Source: RGIG9115 sp045128915 (lineage in GTDB: Bacteria > Bacillota > Clostridia > UBA1381). Taken from it: a DNA stretch of 64,000 bases. The stretch spans positions 62,001-126,000 of the forward strand of contig JBGVIT010000044.1 of assembly GCA_045128915.1 (NCBI GenBank), given 5' to 3'. The notes under the pieces are model-generated. The model had not been told where the DNA came from, ran no database searches, and saw only the letters and a program-made list of their open reading frames with translations. The position numbers and the translations under genes are program-made. Below, one piece after another: positions 34,988 through 44,794 of this stretch; the stretch's first letter is position 1, and each line of letters starts with the position of its first letter.

Positions 34988-36166
34988 ATGAGTAATTTGT
35001 CTGAAAAGCAACACTTGTTGACTTTGTCTAATTTATTATTTTATCTTGTAGCAATAACAATAGCTGTTCCCCAAATAAGTAGTATAAAAGCAGTATTTTT
35101 CGTATTATTCTTCATGTATATGGTGTTGAGAAGTACGAGTTCAGAGAACATAATTCCAAAAGGTTATATGGTCTGTTTAGCAGGATTTGTACTATATTCT
35201 TATTTAAGTAAATTTTGGGCTGTTTATCCAAAGGCTGCGTCAGAAACAATTATGAACTGTATATGGTCTATAATGCTTAACTTTTCCATGATTATGTTTA
35301 TTGTTATTAATAAAATCAGAGTAAGAACGCTTGTTAAAATGATGATGCCCATAATACTCGGATTTATAGTAAACAGCATAGTTACAGGTTCTCATAATGA
35401 CAGTATGAGGTATCATATAGGTTCAAATGCGAATGTTTTTGGCATGACGGCAGGATTTATGTTTTTGTTGGTTTTTTACACATGTAAAAAATGGAAATGG
35501 AAGTCGTTCACTTATAATGTATGTGCTATAGCTCTGGTGGTTTTGGTGATTTTGTCCGGTTCAAGAAAAGCTCTTTTGAATATTGGCATATTCGTCTGTG
35601 CTGTGTTGTTTTTTGAAACTTACGATATGAGTTTAGTTCAGAATCTTAAAAGGGCTTTTAAAATAGGAATAGTAATTGTAATTGTATTTGCAATAGTTAT
35701 GAATGTTGATGTGTTTTATGAAACTGTAGGAAATCGAATAGAATCATTATTCGGCTATTTCTCAGGAGAGGATCTGGATGCGTCGGCTTTTACTCGTGAT
35801 AATATGAAGATAGAAGCAATGGATTTGTTTAAAAAATATCCTCTGTTTGGTTGTGGTTTAAATAACTTTAAATACTTGTCGGGATATAATACATATTCTC
35901 ACAGCAATTATTACGAACTGCTATGTTGTACCGGAATGGTTGGAATAGTGTTATATTATATTCCCATAGTTCTTATGCTTATAAAAGCATTTATCAATTG
36001 GAAGCGGAATGTAGACGGTTCAATTGTCCCACTTACCATAATATTAATCTTTATTGTTAATGATGTGGGAATGGTGTCGTATTTTTCGCATGTAGACCAT
36101 ATATTTTTGGGCGTTGCTACAGGGATTCTGTGGCACAATTATATACCGCCAAAATTAAAAGAATAA
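34988..36166 (+). CDS. O-antigen ligase/polymerase-like membrane protein (Wzy type)
   Basis: 392 residues with about ten hydrophobic segments and a larger hydrophilic loop at about 265-310 (FKKYPLFGCGLNNFKYLSGY, then YSHSNYYELLCCTGMVGIVL), which is the typical Wzy_C/O-antigen ligase loop with conserved histidine. Likely polymerises repeat units outside the membrane. GGAGGAAAT precedes the ATG. Confidence 0.85.
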   Translation: MSNLSEKQHLLTLSNLLFYLVAITIAVPQISSIKAVFFVLFFMYMVLRSTSSENIIPKGYMVCLAGFVLYSYLSKFWAVYPKAASETIMNCIWSIMLNFSMIMFIVINKIRVRTLVKMMMPIILGFIVNSIVTGSHNDSMRYHIGSNANVFGMTAGFMFLLVFYTCKKWKWKSFTYNVCAIALVVLVILSGSRKALLNIGIFVCAVLFFETYDMSLVQNLKRAFKIGIVIVIVFAIVMNVDVFYETVGNRIESLFGYFSGEDLDASAFTRDNMKIEAMDLFKKYPLFGCGLNNFKYLSGYNTYSHSNYYELLCCTGMVGIVLYYIPIVLMLIKAFINWKRNVDGSIVPLTIILIFIVNDVGMVSYFSHVDHIFLGVATGILWHNYIPPKLKE

Positions 36167-36202
36167 ACCAAGTAAAACATTTTTCTGAGAGGAGCTGTAA
36201 AA

Positions 36203-37114
36203 ATGCTAATAAATGCAGCAAAGAATATATTTAGAGTTTTTTCAGACAGTGAGTATAGATTTAGGACGTTATCGTCTAAAGGTTTTTATAATCATATATC
36301 GGATGAAAAATATCTAAAAAAGAAATTTAAGGTTCTAATGAAAAAAGAGCTTAATCTTGAACATCCAAAGACGTTTAACGAAAAACTTCAATGGCTTAAG
36401 TTGTATGATAGAAACCCTGAGTACGTAAAAATGGTAGATAAATATGAAGTAAAGAATTATGTTGCAGAAAAAATTGGTCAGGAACATATTATACCAACTT
36501 TTGGAGTTTGGGATGATTTTGATGATATTAACTTCGAAAATTTACCTGATCAGTTTGTATTAAAATGTACCCACGATTCTGGGGGGATAGTAATATGTAA
36601 GGATAAATCTAATTTCAATATAGATGATGCACGTAAGAAAATAAACAAGTGTTTAGCAAATGAATTTTTCTACTATAATAGAGAATGGCCGTATAAGAAT
36701 GTAAAGCCAAGAATTATTGCCGAGAAATTTATGGTTGATGAGTCAGGTACAGAACTTAAAGATTATAAATTTTTCTGTTTTCATGGTAAACCTGAGTACT
36801 TATTTGTTGCAACAGACCGTCCGTATGATACTAAATTTGATTTTTACGATTTGGAATTTAATCACTTACCTATCAAAAACGGACATCCAAATGCCAACAA
36901 AGTAATATCTAAGCCAAAGGGATTTGATAAGATGATAGAACTTTCAAAAAAATTATCTGAAGGAATCCCTCATGTTAGAGTGGATTTTTATGATATTAAT
37001 GGTCAAGTATATTTTGGTGAACTGACTTTTTATCATTTTAGCGGCATGGTTCCTTTTGAACCTGAGGAATGGGATTATAAATTTGGTGAATTTATAAAGC
37101 TGACAAATAATTGA
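36203..37114 (+). CDS. TupA-like ATP-grasp protein (second copy)
   Basis: 303 residues. HPKTFNEKLQWLKLYDRNPEY is the TupA-family opening, then FVLKCTHDSGGIVICKDK and HVRVDFYDINGQVYFGELTFYHFSG. Clearly related to the protein at 31002 but diverged, so the two probably handle different substrates or act at different positions of the polymer. GAGAGGAG ribosome site. Confidence 0.86.
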   Translation: MLINAAKNIFRVFSDSEYRFRTLSSKGFYNHISDEKYLKKKFKVLMKKELNLEHPKTFNEKLQWLKLYDRNPEYVKMVDKYEVKNYVAEKIGQEHIIPTFGVWDDFDDINFENLPDQFVLKCTHDSGGIVICKDKSNFNIDDARKKINKCLANEFFYYNREWPYKNVKPRIIAEKFMVDESGTELKDYKFFCFHGKPEYLFVATDRPYDTKFDFYDLEFNHLPIKNGHPNANKVISKPKGFDKMIELSKKLSEGIPHVRVDFYDINGQVYFGELTFYHFSGMVPFEPEEWDYKFGEFIKLTNN

Positions 37115-37127
37115 TGGAGGAATATTG

Positions 37128-38147
37128 ATGAGACCGTTTTTTAGCATAATGGTTCCTGTATATAATGTAGAGTGTTATTTGGATAAATGTATATCGTCTG
37201 TTTTAAATCAGTCATATACGGATTTCGAACTAATTTTGATTGATGATGGTTCCACAGACTCCAGTGGAGAGATTTGTGATAAATATGCTAATTCTGATGA
37301 GCGTATTGTGGTTGTGCATAAGAAGAACGGTGGTTTAATATCTGCCAGAAGAACTGCAATTAATATGATATCCGGAGCTTACGGAATATTTTTGGATTCA
37401 GATGATTATTTAAGTTTAGACGCTTTGCAGACTATTAATGATATGTTTTTACAATATGATTGTGATTGTGTGATTTATGAATTTGACAGAGTTTGCGAAG
37501 GTAAGGTTTTACCTGAAGTTAATAAAAAATATGAGACAGTATTTGAACAAATAGATAATTCCAAAGAGTTGTGTAAAAGGGTATTATTTGATATGCGGTT
37601 GAACTCGTTGTGTCGCAAAGCAGTTCGTGCGGATTTGCTGGGTGGTGCGGACTTTGCAAAATATTACGGAATAAAGCATGGTGAAGATTTGCTTCAGAGT
37701 CTAGAGTTTTTAAGTGAATGCAAAAACTCGGTAATTATACCCGATGTTTTATATCACTATACAATTAATCCTGCAAGTATAACACAAACTATTACATATG
37801 ATAATTATAAGGTGGATTTTACTGTTAGAGAATTAACTATTGATTTTGCAGAATATAATAACATATTTACTGATGCTGAGCTTGAAGACTATAAAAAGTT
37901 TTGCGCTAAAATGTTAACTGTTGAAATTATAAGAATTGCAATGTTTGATGTTAATTATAAGAGCAAAATTGAATTGTATGAGCAAATTAAAACAACAAAG
38001 TATTATTCTGAATTTTTATCAGGCGTCGAACTGAAGATATTAAGTAAAATAGGGATAATCTTTAAGTTGTTCAAGTCAAAACATTACAGTGCTTTAATAT
38101 TTATATCAAAACTAAGGTATATACTGAAAAATGAGGTAAAGCTATGA
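37128..38147 (+). CDS. Glycosyltransferase family 2
   Basis: 339 residues. FFSIMVPVYNVECYLDKCI, LILIDDGSTDSSGEICD and GIFLDSDDYLS are the GT2 core; KHGEDLLQSLEFL matches the conserved ED region near the active site. ATG 37128 has GGAGG 7 bases upstream. The stop overlaps the next start. Confidence 0.9.
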   Translation: MRPFFSIMVPVYNVECYLDKCISSVLNQSYTDFELILIDDGSTDSSGEICDKYANSDERIVVVHKKNGGLISARRTAINMISGAYGIFLDSDDYLSLDALQTINDMFLQYDCDCVIYEFDRVCEGKVLPEVNKKYETVFEQIDNSKELCKRVLFDMRLNSLCRKAVRADLLGGADFAKYYGIKHGEDLLQSLEFLSECKNSVIIPDVLYHYTINPASITQTITYDNYKVDFTVRELTIDFAEYNNIFTDAELEDYKKFCAKMLTVEIIRIAMFDVNYKSKIELYEQIKTTKYYSEFLSGVELKILSKIGIIFKLFKSKHYSALIFISKLRYILKNEVKL

Positions 38148-39091
38148 GTGAAACTATTATGGTGAGTATTTTTTGCAATACCTATAACCATGAGAGATAT
38201 ATAAAAGATGCACTTGAAAGCTTTTTAAAGCAAAAAACAAATTTTAATTTTGAAGTGCTTGTGCATGACGATGCATCTACTGATAGGACAGCTGATATAA
38301 TACGTGAATATGAAAAAAAGTATCCTGAACTGATAAAACCAATTTATCAGACGGAAAATCAGTATTCAAAAAAACAGGCCATAATTTCAAAATTACAGAA
38401 CAGCAGAGTCAAGGGTAAATACATTGCATTTTGTGAAGGTGATGATTATTGGACAGATGATTTAAAACTTCAAAAGCAATACGACGCGATGGAAGCTCAC
38501 CCTGAATTTGACATGTGCGCTCACGGCGCTGTTGTTGTAGGTGAAGATGGCAAGACAATTATAGGTGAAATTTGTCCGAAGAATAACAATTCTGTTTTGA
38601 CTGTTGAAGAAGTTATAAAAAACGGTGGCGGGTATATTTCTACAAATTCGTTATTTTACAGAAAAATTCTTGTTGATAATATCCCTGAATTCAGAATGTT
38701 TATGATGATTGATCATACTCTTCAAATTCAAGGATCATTACGAGGCGGCATTTTATATTTATCAGATAAAATGTCTGCATACAGAAAGAATGCAATAGGT
38801 TCATGGACAGTTAGAAATAGTGATTCTAAAAGTCAGATTTTGCATATTGATAGGCTGTGTCAAATGTTAGAAATTTTGGATAAGAACACTGATTTTAAGT
38901 ATCATGATGCGGTTTATACAATTTATAATAGCAAACAATTTCAGAAAAAGATTTTACAGCATGATTTTGCAGCGTTAAAGAAAGAACCATATTTAGAGAG
39001 GTATAAGCAATTATCGTTTAAACGAAGAATTAAATTTAAACTAATATATATTTTAGATTTCATAAGTAAGAAGGTTAAACATGTCAAGTGA
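38144..39091 (+). CDS. Glycosyltransferase family 2
   Basis: 315 residues. VSIFCNTYNHERYIKDALESF, VHDDASTDRTADIIREY and YIAFCEGDDYWTD are the GT2 motifs (GDD replaces DxD, typical of the CgeB/WbbS-like subgroup with a CxxGDDYW). Basic C-terminus. ATGA overlap with the previous gene and an 11-base overlap with the flippase gene. Confidence 0.9.
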   Translation: MSETIMVSIFCNTYNHERYIKDALESFLKQKTNFNFEVLVHDDASTDRTADIIREYEKKYPELIKPIYQTENQYSKKQAIISKLQNSRVKGKYIAFCEGDDYWTDDLKLQKQYDAMEAHPEFDMCAHGAVVVGEDGKTIIGEICPKNNNSVLTVEEVIKNGGGYISTNSLFYRKILVDNIPEFRMFMMIDHTLQIQGSLRGGILYLSDKMSAYRKNAIGSWTVRNSDSKSQILHIDRLCQMLEILDKNTDFKYHDAVYTIYNSKQFQKKILQHDFAALKKEPYLERYKQLSFKRRIKFKLIYILDFISKKVKHVK

Positions 39092-40532
39092 TACAAAAAC
39101 CAAGGTTTTATCCGGGTTAATCTGGAAATTTGGGGAAAGGATTTCAGCACAACTTGTTACGTTAATCGTTTCAATAGTGCTGGCAAGATTGTTAGAGCCT
39201 GAGCATTTTGGGGCTATTGCAATAGTAAATATATTTATTGCCCTTGCAAATGTATTTGTAGTTTCAGGTTTTGGAAATTCACTTATACAAAAAAAAGAAG
39301 CCGATAACATTGATTTTTCGTCAGTGTTTTATTTCAGCATTTTTATGTCAGTTATTTTGTATGCCGTTGTATTTATAAGCGCACCTTTTATAGCTGATTT
39401 CTATAAGATGCAGATTCTAAGTCCTGTTTTGAGAGTTTTGGGATTGCGACTGATAGTTGCGGGAGTCAATAGTGTTCAGCATGCATATGTTTCAAAGCAT
39501 ATGATGTTCAAAAGATTTTTTTGGTCAACGTTGTTTGGTACATTGCTTTCAGGTGTTGTAGGAATTATTATGGCATATGCAGGCTTCGGAATATGGGCTC
39601 TTGTTGCACAATATATGGTTAATACGACTGTTGATACTTTGGTGTTGTGGTTTACTGTGAAATGGCGGCCTGTTTTGAAATTTTCGTTTGAAAGATTGAA
39701 AGGATTATTTACATATGGCTGGAAGCTTTTGATTTCAGAATTATTAAATACCGGATATAATCAGCTTAAAGGTCTTGTAATTGGCAAAATATATACATCG
39801 GCAGATTTGGCATATTACACTAAAGGTCAGCAATTTCCAAATCTTATAGTAACAAACATTAATACGTCAATTCAAAGCGTTCTTTTTCCTGCTATGTCTG
39901 AAAAGCAAGATAAAAGAGAACAGATTAAAACCATCACCAGACGCTCTATCAGAATAAGCAGTTACGTAATGCTTCCCATGATGTGTGGGCTTGCATTAGT
40001 AGCAGAACCTTTTATAAAATTGGTTCTATCTGAAAAATGGCTTCCGTGTGTTCCGTTTTTGCAAGTGTATTGTTTTATTTTTGCTATGATGCCTATCCAT
40101 ACATCAAATTTGCAGGCTATAAAGGCTATTGGCAGAAGTGATTTGTTTTTAAAACTTGAGATTATAAAAAAAATAATAGGCATAGTAGCTTTAATCATTT
40201 CAATAAAATTTGGAGTTATGGCAATAGCACTTAGCGGGTTGATTACTACAATAATAGCCTCATTCATCAATTCTTTCCCAAATTTGAAATTACTTGGTTA
40301 TGGCTATGTTGAACAGATTAATGATTTGTTTGCAGGAATTATACCACTCATTATTATGTGTATCACCGTTGTCTTTGCCGGAATGTTAAATATAGGTGAT
40401 TTTTGGCGCATGGCAATTCAGATATTAATCGGTATAATTGTATATATCGCAGTTTCTATAATTGTTAAAAATGATTGTTTCATATACATACTATCAACTG
40501 TTAAAAATATCATAAAAAAGAAGAATATATAA
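39081..40532 (+). CDS. Polysaccharide flippase, Wzx/MOP superfamily
   Basis: 483 residues, about 12-14 hydrophobic segments. The opening KTKVLSGLIWKFGERISAQ and LARLLEPEHFGAIAIVNIF are typical of the WzxC/TuaB-like branch of the MOP family, which flips lipid-linked repeat units or teichuronic acid intermediates. Together with the Wzy-like protein it indicates Wzx/Wzy-dependent assembly. Confidence 0.92.
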   Translation: MSSDTKTKVLSGLIWKFGERISAQLVTLIVSIVLARLLEPEHFGAIAIVNIFIALANVFVVSGFGNSLIQKKEADNIDFSSVFYFSIFMSVILYAVVFISAPFIADFYKMQILSPVLRVLGLRLIVAGVNSVQHAYVSKHMMFKRFFWSTLFGTLLSGVVGIIMAYAGFGIWALVAQYMVNTTVDTLVLWFTVKWRPVLKFSFERLKGLFTYGWKLLISELLNTGYNQLKGLVIGKIYTSADLAYYTKGQQFPNLIVTNINTSIQSVLFPAMSEKQDKREQIKTITRRSIRISSYVMLPMMCGLALVAEPFIKLVLSEKWLPCVPFLQVYCFIFAMMPIHTSNLQAIKAIGRSDLFLKLEIIKKIIGIVALIISIKFGVMAIALSGLITTIIASFINSFPNLKLLGYGYVEQINDLFAGIIPLIIMCITVVFAGMLNIGDFWRMAIQILIGIIVYIAVSIIVKNDCFIYILSTVKNIIKKKNI

Positions 40533-40571
40533 TTTTGTAGTGTTTATTTTGAATTCGTGAGTGATTTGAAT

Positions 40572-41672
40572 ATGAAAAAAGGAAAAATTAATGTAACTCG
40601 TTCTTCGATGCCTTCATTCGAAGAGTACTGTGAATCGATAAAACCAATTTTTGAATCCCGATGGCTTACCAATATGGGACCGGTACATAATGAGTTTGAA
40701 GAAAAAGTATCAGAGTATATGGGAGTGGATAACATCTCGCTCTTTACCAATGGGCATTTGGCACTTTGTTGTGGTTTAAAGGCAATAGGTTTAACTGGTG
40801 AAGTTATAACTACACCTTTCACTTTCGCATCAACAACCCATGCTATCGTTGATGCAGGTTTGACGCCGGTGTTTTGTGATATAAATCCCATAGACTATAC
40901 AATAGATGTAAATAAGATTGAATCTTTAATTACCGAGCGGACAAGCGCAATTATACCGGTGCATGTATATGGTAACGTGTGCGATGTGGAAGCTATAGAG
41001 GAAATTGCAAAAAAGTATAATCTTAAAGTGATTTACGATGCTGCTCATGTTTTTGGAGTCAGATATAAAGATAAAGGTATAGGAACATATGGTGACATGA
41101 GTATGTTCAGCTTTCATGCAACAAAAGTGTTCAATACCATTGAGGGCGGATGTCTTACATATAACAATAGCGAGCTTACACAAAAAATAGCGAGTCTTCG
41201 CAATTTTGGTATAACAACTCCCGAAAGTGTTGATTATGTTGGCACTAATGCAAAAATGAATGAATTTCAGGCAGCTATGGGACTTTGTAATCTTCGTCAT
41301 ATTGATGATGAACTTGAAAAGAGAGCAGTTGTTGAAAATCAATATCGTAAACGTCTTGATGGAATTGAGGGAGTAAAACTTACTCCAATACAGAATAATG
41401 TTGAGCATAATCATGCATATTTTCCTGTTGTATTAGACAAACAAGTGTTTGGAAAAAGCAGGGATCAGGTGGCAGAGATACTCGCAAATGAAGGCATATT
41501 TGCACGTAAATATTTTTATCCTATAACAAACGAATTTTTGTGCTATAAGGGAAAGTACAAAGGTGAAACCCCGATAGCAAAAGAAATTTCAGAGAATGTG
41601 ATTACTCTTCCGTTGTATGCAGATTTGACAACAAAGGATATTGACAGAATATGTGACGTTATTTTAAAGTGA
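40572..41672 (+). CDS. DegT/DnrJ/EryC1/StrS-family sugar aminotransferase
   Basis: 366 residues. PLP lysine K185 in FHATKVFNTIEGG, aspartate in VIYDAAHVFG contacting the PLP ring, and FASTTHAIVDAGLTPVFCDI. It converts a nucleotide keto-sugar to an amino sugar. Directly before rmlA and rmlB, so the likely substrate is dTDP-4-keto-6-deoxyglucose, giving dTDP-4-amino-4,6-dideoxyhexose (VioA/DesI type); this is inference. ATG 40572 preferred to GTG 40557; no strong ribosome site for either. Confidence 0.88.
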   Translation: MKKGKINVTRSSMPSFEEYCESIKPIFESRWLTNMGPVHNEFEEKVSEYMGVDNISLFTNGHLALCCGLKAIGLTGEVITTPFTFASTTHAIVDAGLTPVFCDINPIDYTIDVNKIESLITERTSAIIPVHVYGNVCDVEAIEEIAKKYNLKVIYDAAHVFGVRYKDKGIGTYGDMSMFSFHATKVFNTIEGGCLTYNNSELTQKIASLRNFGITTPESVDYVGTNAKMNEFQAAMGLCNLRHIDDELEKRAVVENQYRKRLDGIEGVKLTPIQNNVEHNHAYFPVVLDKQVFGKSRDQVAEILANEGIFARKYFYPITNEFLCYKGKYKGETPIAKEISENVITLPLYADLTTKDIDRICDVILK

Positions 41673-41691
41673 TTTTGAAAGGTATGGGAAT

Positions 41692-42561
41692 ATGAAAGGT
41701 ATTATTTTAGCAGGTGGTAAGGGTACAAGACTTTACCCTATGACAAAGGCAGTTTCCAAACAGCTTTTGCCTATATACGACAAACCACTTATTTATTATC
41801 CGTTATCAACACTTTTGCTGGCAGGGATTAAAGATATTCTTATTATTTCCACTCCTGAAGATACTCCTATTTATGAAAAGTTGCTCGGTGACGGGAAACG
41901 AATTGGAATAAATATTACATATAAGGTTCAGGATAAACCCAGAGGTCTTGCAGATGCTTTTATTTTGGGTGAAGAATTTATTGGTAATGATAGCGTATGC
42001 CTTGTTCTTGGCGATAATGTTTTCTACGGAAGAAGCTTCACAAAAATTTTAAGAAGTGCAATGGAAAACAATGTTGGTGCTACAATTTTCGGCTATCCCG
42101 TAAGCGATCCAAGAGCGTTTGGTGTCGTTGAATTTGATGAGAATAACAATGTTGTTTCCATTGAAGAAAAACCTGAGAATCCCAAATCAAAATATGCAGT
42201 GCCGGGACTTTATTTCTATGACAACAGAGTTGTAGAAATTGCAAAGAATGTTAAGCCGTCAGCTCGTGGTGAAATAGAAATCACAGCTGTTAACAATGCA
42301 TATCTCGAGATGGGCGAGCTGAAAGTTCATCTTTTTGACAGAGGTATGGCATGGCTTGATACAGGTTCACCGTCGGGAATGCTCCAAGCAAGTCAATTTG
42401 TGCAGACCGTGCAGACTGTGCAGGGAATGTATATATCATGTATCGAAGAAATTGCATGGCGCAGAGGATTTATTACAACCCAGCAGCTGAGAGCTATTGG
42501 CGAGGAACTTAAAATGACTGATTATGGACAATATATTCTGTCTATTGCGGAGGAGAATTAA
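41692..42561 (+). CDS. rmlA: Glucose-1-phosphate thymidylyltransferase
   Basis: 289 residues, the usual length. GIILAGGKGTRLYPMTKAVSKQ is the nucleotide-binding signature (G-x-GTRL), VLGDNVFYG and SIEEKPENPKS are further family motifs, and WLDTGSPSGMLQAS is near the C-terminus. Makes dTDP-glucose from dTTP and glucose 1-phosphate; allosterically inhibited by dTDP-rhamnose in characterised homologues. Adjacent to rmlB. Confidence 0.96.
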   Translation: MKGIILAGGKGTRLYPMTKAVSKQLLPIYDKPLIYYPLSTLLLAGIKDILIISTPEDTPIYEKLLGDGKRIGINITYKVQDKPRGLADAFILGEEFIGNDSVCLVLGDNVFYGRSFTKILRSAMENNVGATIFGYPVSDPRAFGVVEFDENNNVVSIEEKPENPKSKYAVPGLYFYDNRVVEIAKNVKPSARGEIEITAVNNAYLEMGELKVHLFDRGMAWLDTGSPSGMLQASQFVQTVQTVQGMYISCIEEIAWRRGFITTQQLRAIGEELKMTDYGQYILSIAEEN

Positions 42562-43581
42562 ATGAAGATACTTGTAACAGGCGGTGCCGGATTTATCGGC
42601 AGTAACTTTGTATATTACATGCTGAACAGATATCCTGACTATAAGATTGTGTGTCTTGATGCACTTACATATGCAGGAAATCTTGAAACGCTTGAAGAAG
42701 CTATAAAGAATCCAAACTTCAAGTTTGTAAAAGGAGATATAACTGACAGAAAATCAGTGTATGAATTATTTGAAGATGAGAAGTTCAATATTGTTGTAAA
42801 CTTTGCTGCGGAAAGCCATGTTGACAGAAGCATTGAGGATCCGGGAGTTTTCCTGAGGACAAACATTCTCGGTACACAGACGCTTATGGATGCATGTCGC
42901 GAGTTTGGTATAGACCGTTATCATCAGGTTTCAACAGATGAAGTATATGGTGACTTACCTCTTGACAGAGCTGACTTGTTCTTCAGAGAGGATACTCCTA
43001 TTCATACTTCAAGCCCGTATTCTGCATCAAAGGCAGCTGCAGACTTGCTTGTTCAGGCATATCACAGGACATTTGGACTACCAATAACAATTTCCAGATG
43101 TTCAAACAACTACGGTCCCTATCATTTTCCGGAAAAGCTTATTCCTTTGATGATAGCAAATGCTCTTGCAGATAAGTCACTTCCTGTTTATGGTGAAGGA
43201 CTTAATATCCGTGATTGGCTCTATGTTGAGGATCATTGTTCTGCAATAGATTTGGTTATTCATAAAGGCAGAGAAGGCGAGGTTTACAACATCGGCGGTC
43301 ACAATGAAAAGGCAAATATAGATGTTGTGAAGCTTATTCTAAAAGAGCTTGGAAAGCCTGAAAGCCTTATTACATATGTAACAGACAGAAAAGGTCATGA
43401 CATGAGATATGCTATTGATCCTACAAAGATTCATTCAGAGCTTGGTTGGCTTCCGGCAACAAAGTTCGATGACGGTATAAAGCTTACGATTAAATGGTAT
43501 CTTGATAACAGATCCTGGTGGGAAAGAATAATCAGCGGCGAATATCAGGATTATTATAACAAAATGTATTCAGGAAGATAG
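42562..43581 (+). CDS. rmlB: dTDP-glucose 4,6-dehydratase
   Basis: 339 residues. VTGGAGFIGSNFVYYML (NAD site), STDEVYGDL (catalytic D-E pair) and SPYSASKAAADLLVQAYHRTFG (Y-x3-K). Makes dTDP-4-keto-6-deoxyglucose. Starts one base after the rmlA stop. Neither rmlC nor rmlD follows, so dTDP-rhamnose is not made from this window alone. Confidence 0.96.
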   Translation: MKILVTGGAGFIGSNFVYYMLNRYPDYKIVCLDALTYAGNLETLEEAIKNPNFKFVKGDITDRKSVYELFEDEKFNIVVNFAAESHVDRSIEDPGVFLRTNILGTQTLMDACREFGIDRYHQVSTDEVYGDLPLDRADLFFREDTPIHTSSPYSASKAAADLLVQAYHRTFGLPITISRCSNNYGPYHFPEKLIPLMIANALADKSLPVYGEGLNIRDWLYVEDHCSAIDLVIHKGREGEVYNIGGHNEKANIDVVKLILKELGKPESLITYVTDRKGHDMRYAIDPTKIHSELGWLPATKFDDGIKLTIKWYLDNRSWWERIISGEYQDYYNKMYSGR

Positions 43582-43598
43582 AAAATTAAGGTGAATTT

Positions 43599-44792
43599 AT
43601 GACTCTTGATTTTGAAAATATGTTATATTTGTTCGGAGCAAATGCAACGGGTAATAAGGTTGAGCTAAAAAAAACTATAAATGTTGAGCAAATACGAAAA
43701 TATGCCATTGAACAGGGTATATGGACAATGGTTTATCCTGAACTTGCTAAAGCGTGCGATGCGTCAAAGTATCAGCTTGAGTGCTTATCTATGATATCTA
43801 AAGGTATATCTCAGAGAGAATACACTCTTGGCATTATTAAAAAACTTGAAGAATCAGGGATAAAATGCTGTTTGGTGAAGGGTATTACAATATCAGGGAT
43901 ATATGCTGAACCAGAATGCAGGATTTCCAGCGATACTGATATTTTAATAAATCCTAAAGATGAGAGACGTGTAGTTAAACTGTTAAAACAGTATGGGTAT
44001 AAGGTTGAGTCACGTGAGAAGACCGAACATCATTTAAAAGCATATCACAAACGAGGCGGTCTTTTGGAAGTACACATTATGTTATATAGTCATCCTACAT
44101 CCAAAATCATTTTTGATGGCTTGAAAATGTATAACGAACCATGGGCGAAGTTAGAAATTGACGGATATAGATATAATGTGCTTGGGCTTAACGACGGCCT
44201 TATGTATTTGACCGCTCATTACATCAAACATCTTATCAATAGCGGCGGAGGAGTTCGTCAAATGATGGACTTGTTGATATATATAGAAAAATATAAGGAT
44301 AGACTTGATTTTGCTGCATATGATAAGCTTCTTAAAGAGCTTAGATATGACAAGCTTATAGCCGCAGTAAAAACTATTGGAGGAAAGTATTTTGGTTTTG
44401 ATTATGAAATCAAATACGAGGAGCTTGCCGAGAGAATATTGAATGACACCGAAATTGGCGGAATTTTTGGAGGCTTTACAGATAATCGCAAAAATTTTTA
44501 TCAGAGTTATTGTAAAAAAAGAACAATTATGTCTAAATATGGTTTCAAGCTGTTTATGATGAGTAAGGATGACAGAGGACTGAAAAACAGAGTTTTTCCT
44601 GACAAAAGAATTCTTGTTGAAGTTCTTGGGTATAAGTATGCAAAACACACAATTCTAATACCTATCGCTTGGATAAACAGATTGTTTGATATGATATTTA
44701 AGCGACGCAAATCTTCTGCAGTTGTGTCAAAAAGTAAAGAATTTAATGATAGAATGAAACTAATGCAAGACTTAGGAATGATTGGAGAATAA
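43599..44792 (+). CDS. Nucleotidyltransferase-fold protein (NTP_transf_5-like)
   Basis: 397 residues. CCLVKGITISGIY, then RISSDTDILINPKDERRV shows the D-x-D of a polymerase-beta-type nucleotidyltransferase fold, followed by LLEVHIMLYSHP. Such PF14907-like proteins are frequent in surface-polysaccharide loci, but no reaction is established. It sits between rmlB and the uronate epimerase gene with tight spacing. Confidence 0.78.
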   Translation: MTLDFENMLYLFGANATGNKVELKKTINVEQIRKYAIEQGIWTMVYPELAKACDASKYQLECLSMISKGISQREYTLGIIKKLEESGIKCCLVKGITISGIYAEPECRISSDTDILINPKDERRVVKLLKQYGYKVESREKTEHHLKAYHKRGGLLEVHIMLYSHPTSKIIFDGLKMYNEPWAKLEIDGYRYNVLGLNDGLMYLTAHYIKHLINSGGGVRQMMDLLIYIEKYKDRLDFAAYDKLLKELRYDKLIAAVKTIGGKYFGFDYEIKYEELAERILNDTEIGGIFGGFTDNRKNFYQSYCKKRTIMSKYGFKLFMMSKDDRGLKNRVFPDKRILVEVLGYKYAKHTILIPIAWINRLFDMIFKRRKSSAVVSKSKEFNDRMKLMQDLGMIGE

Positions 44793-44794
44793 TT

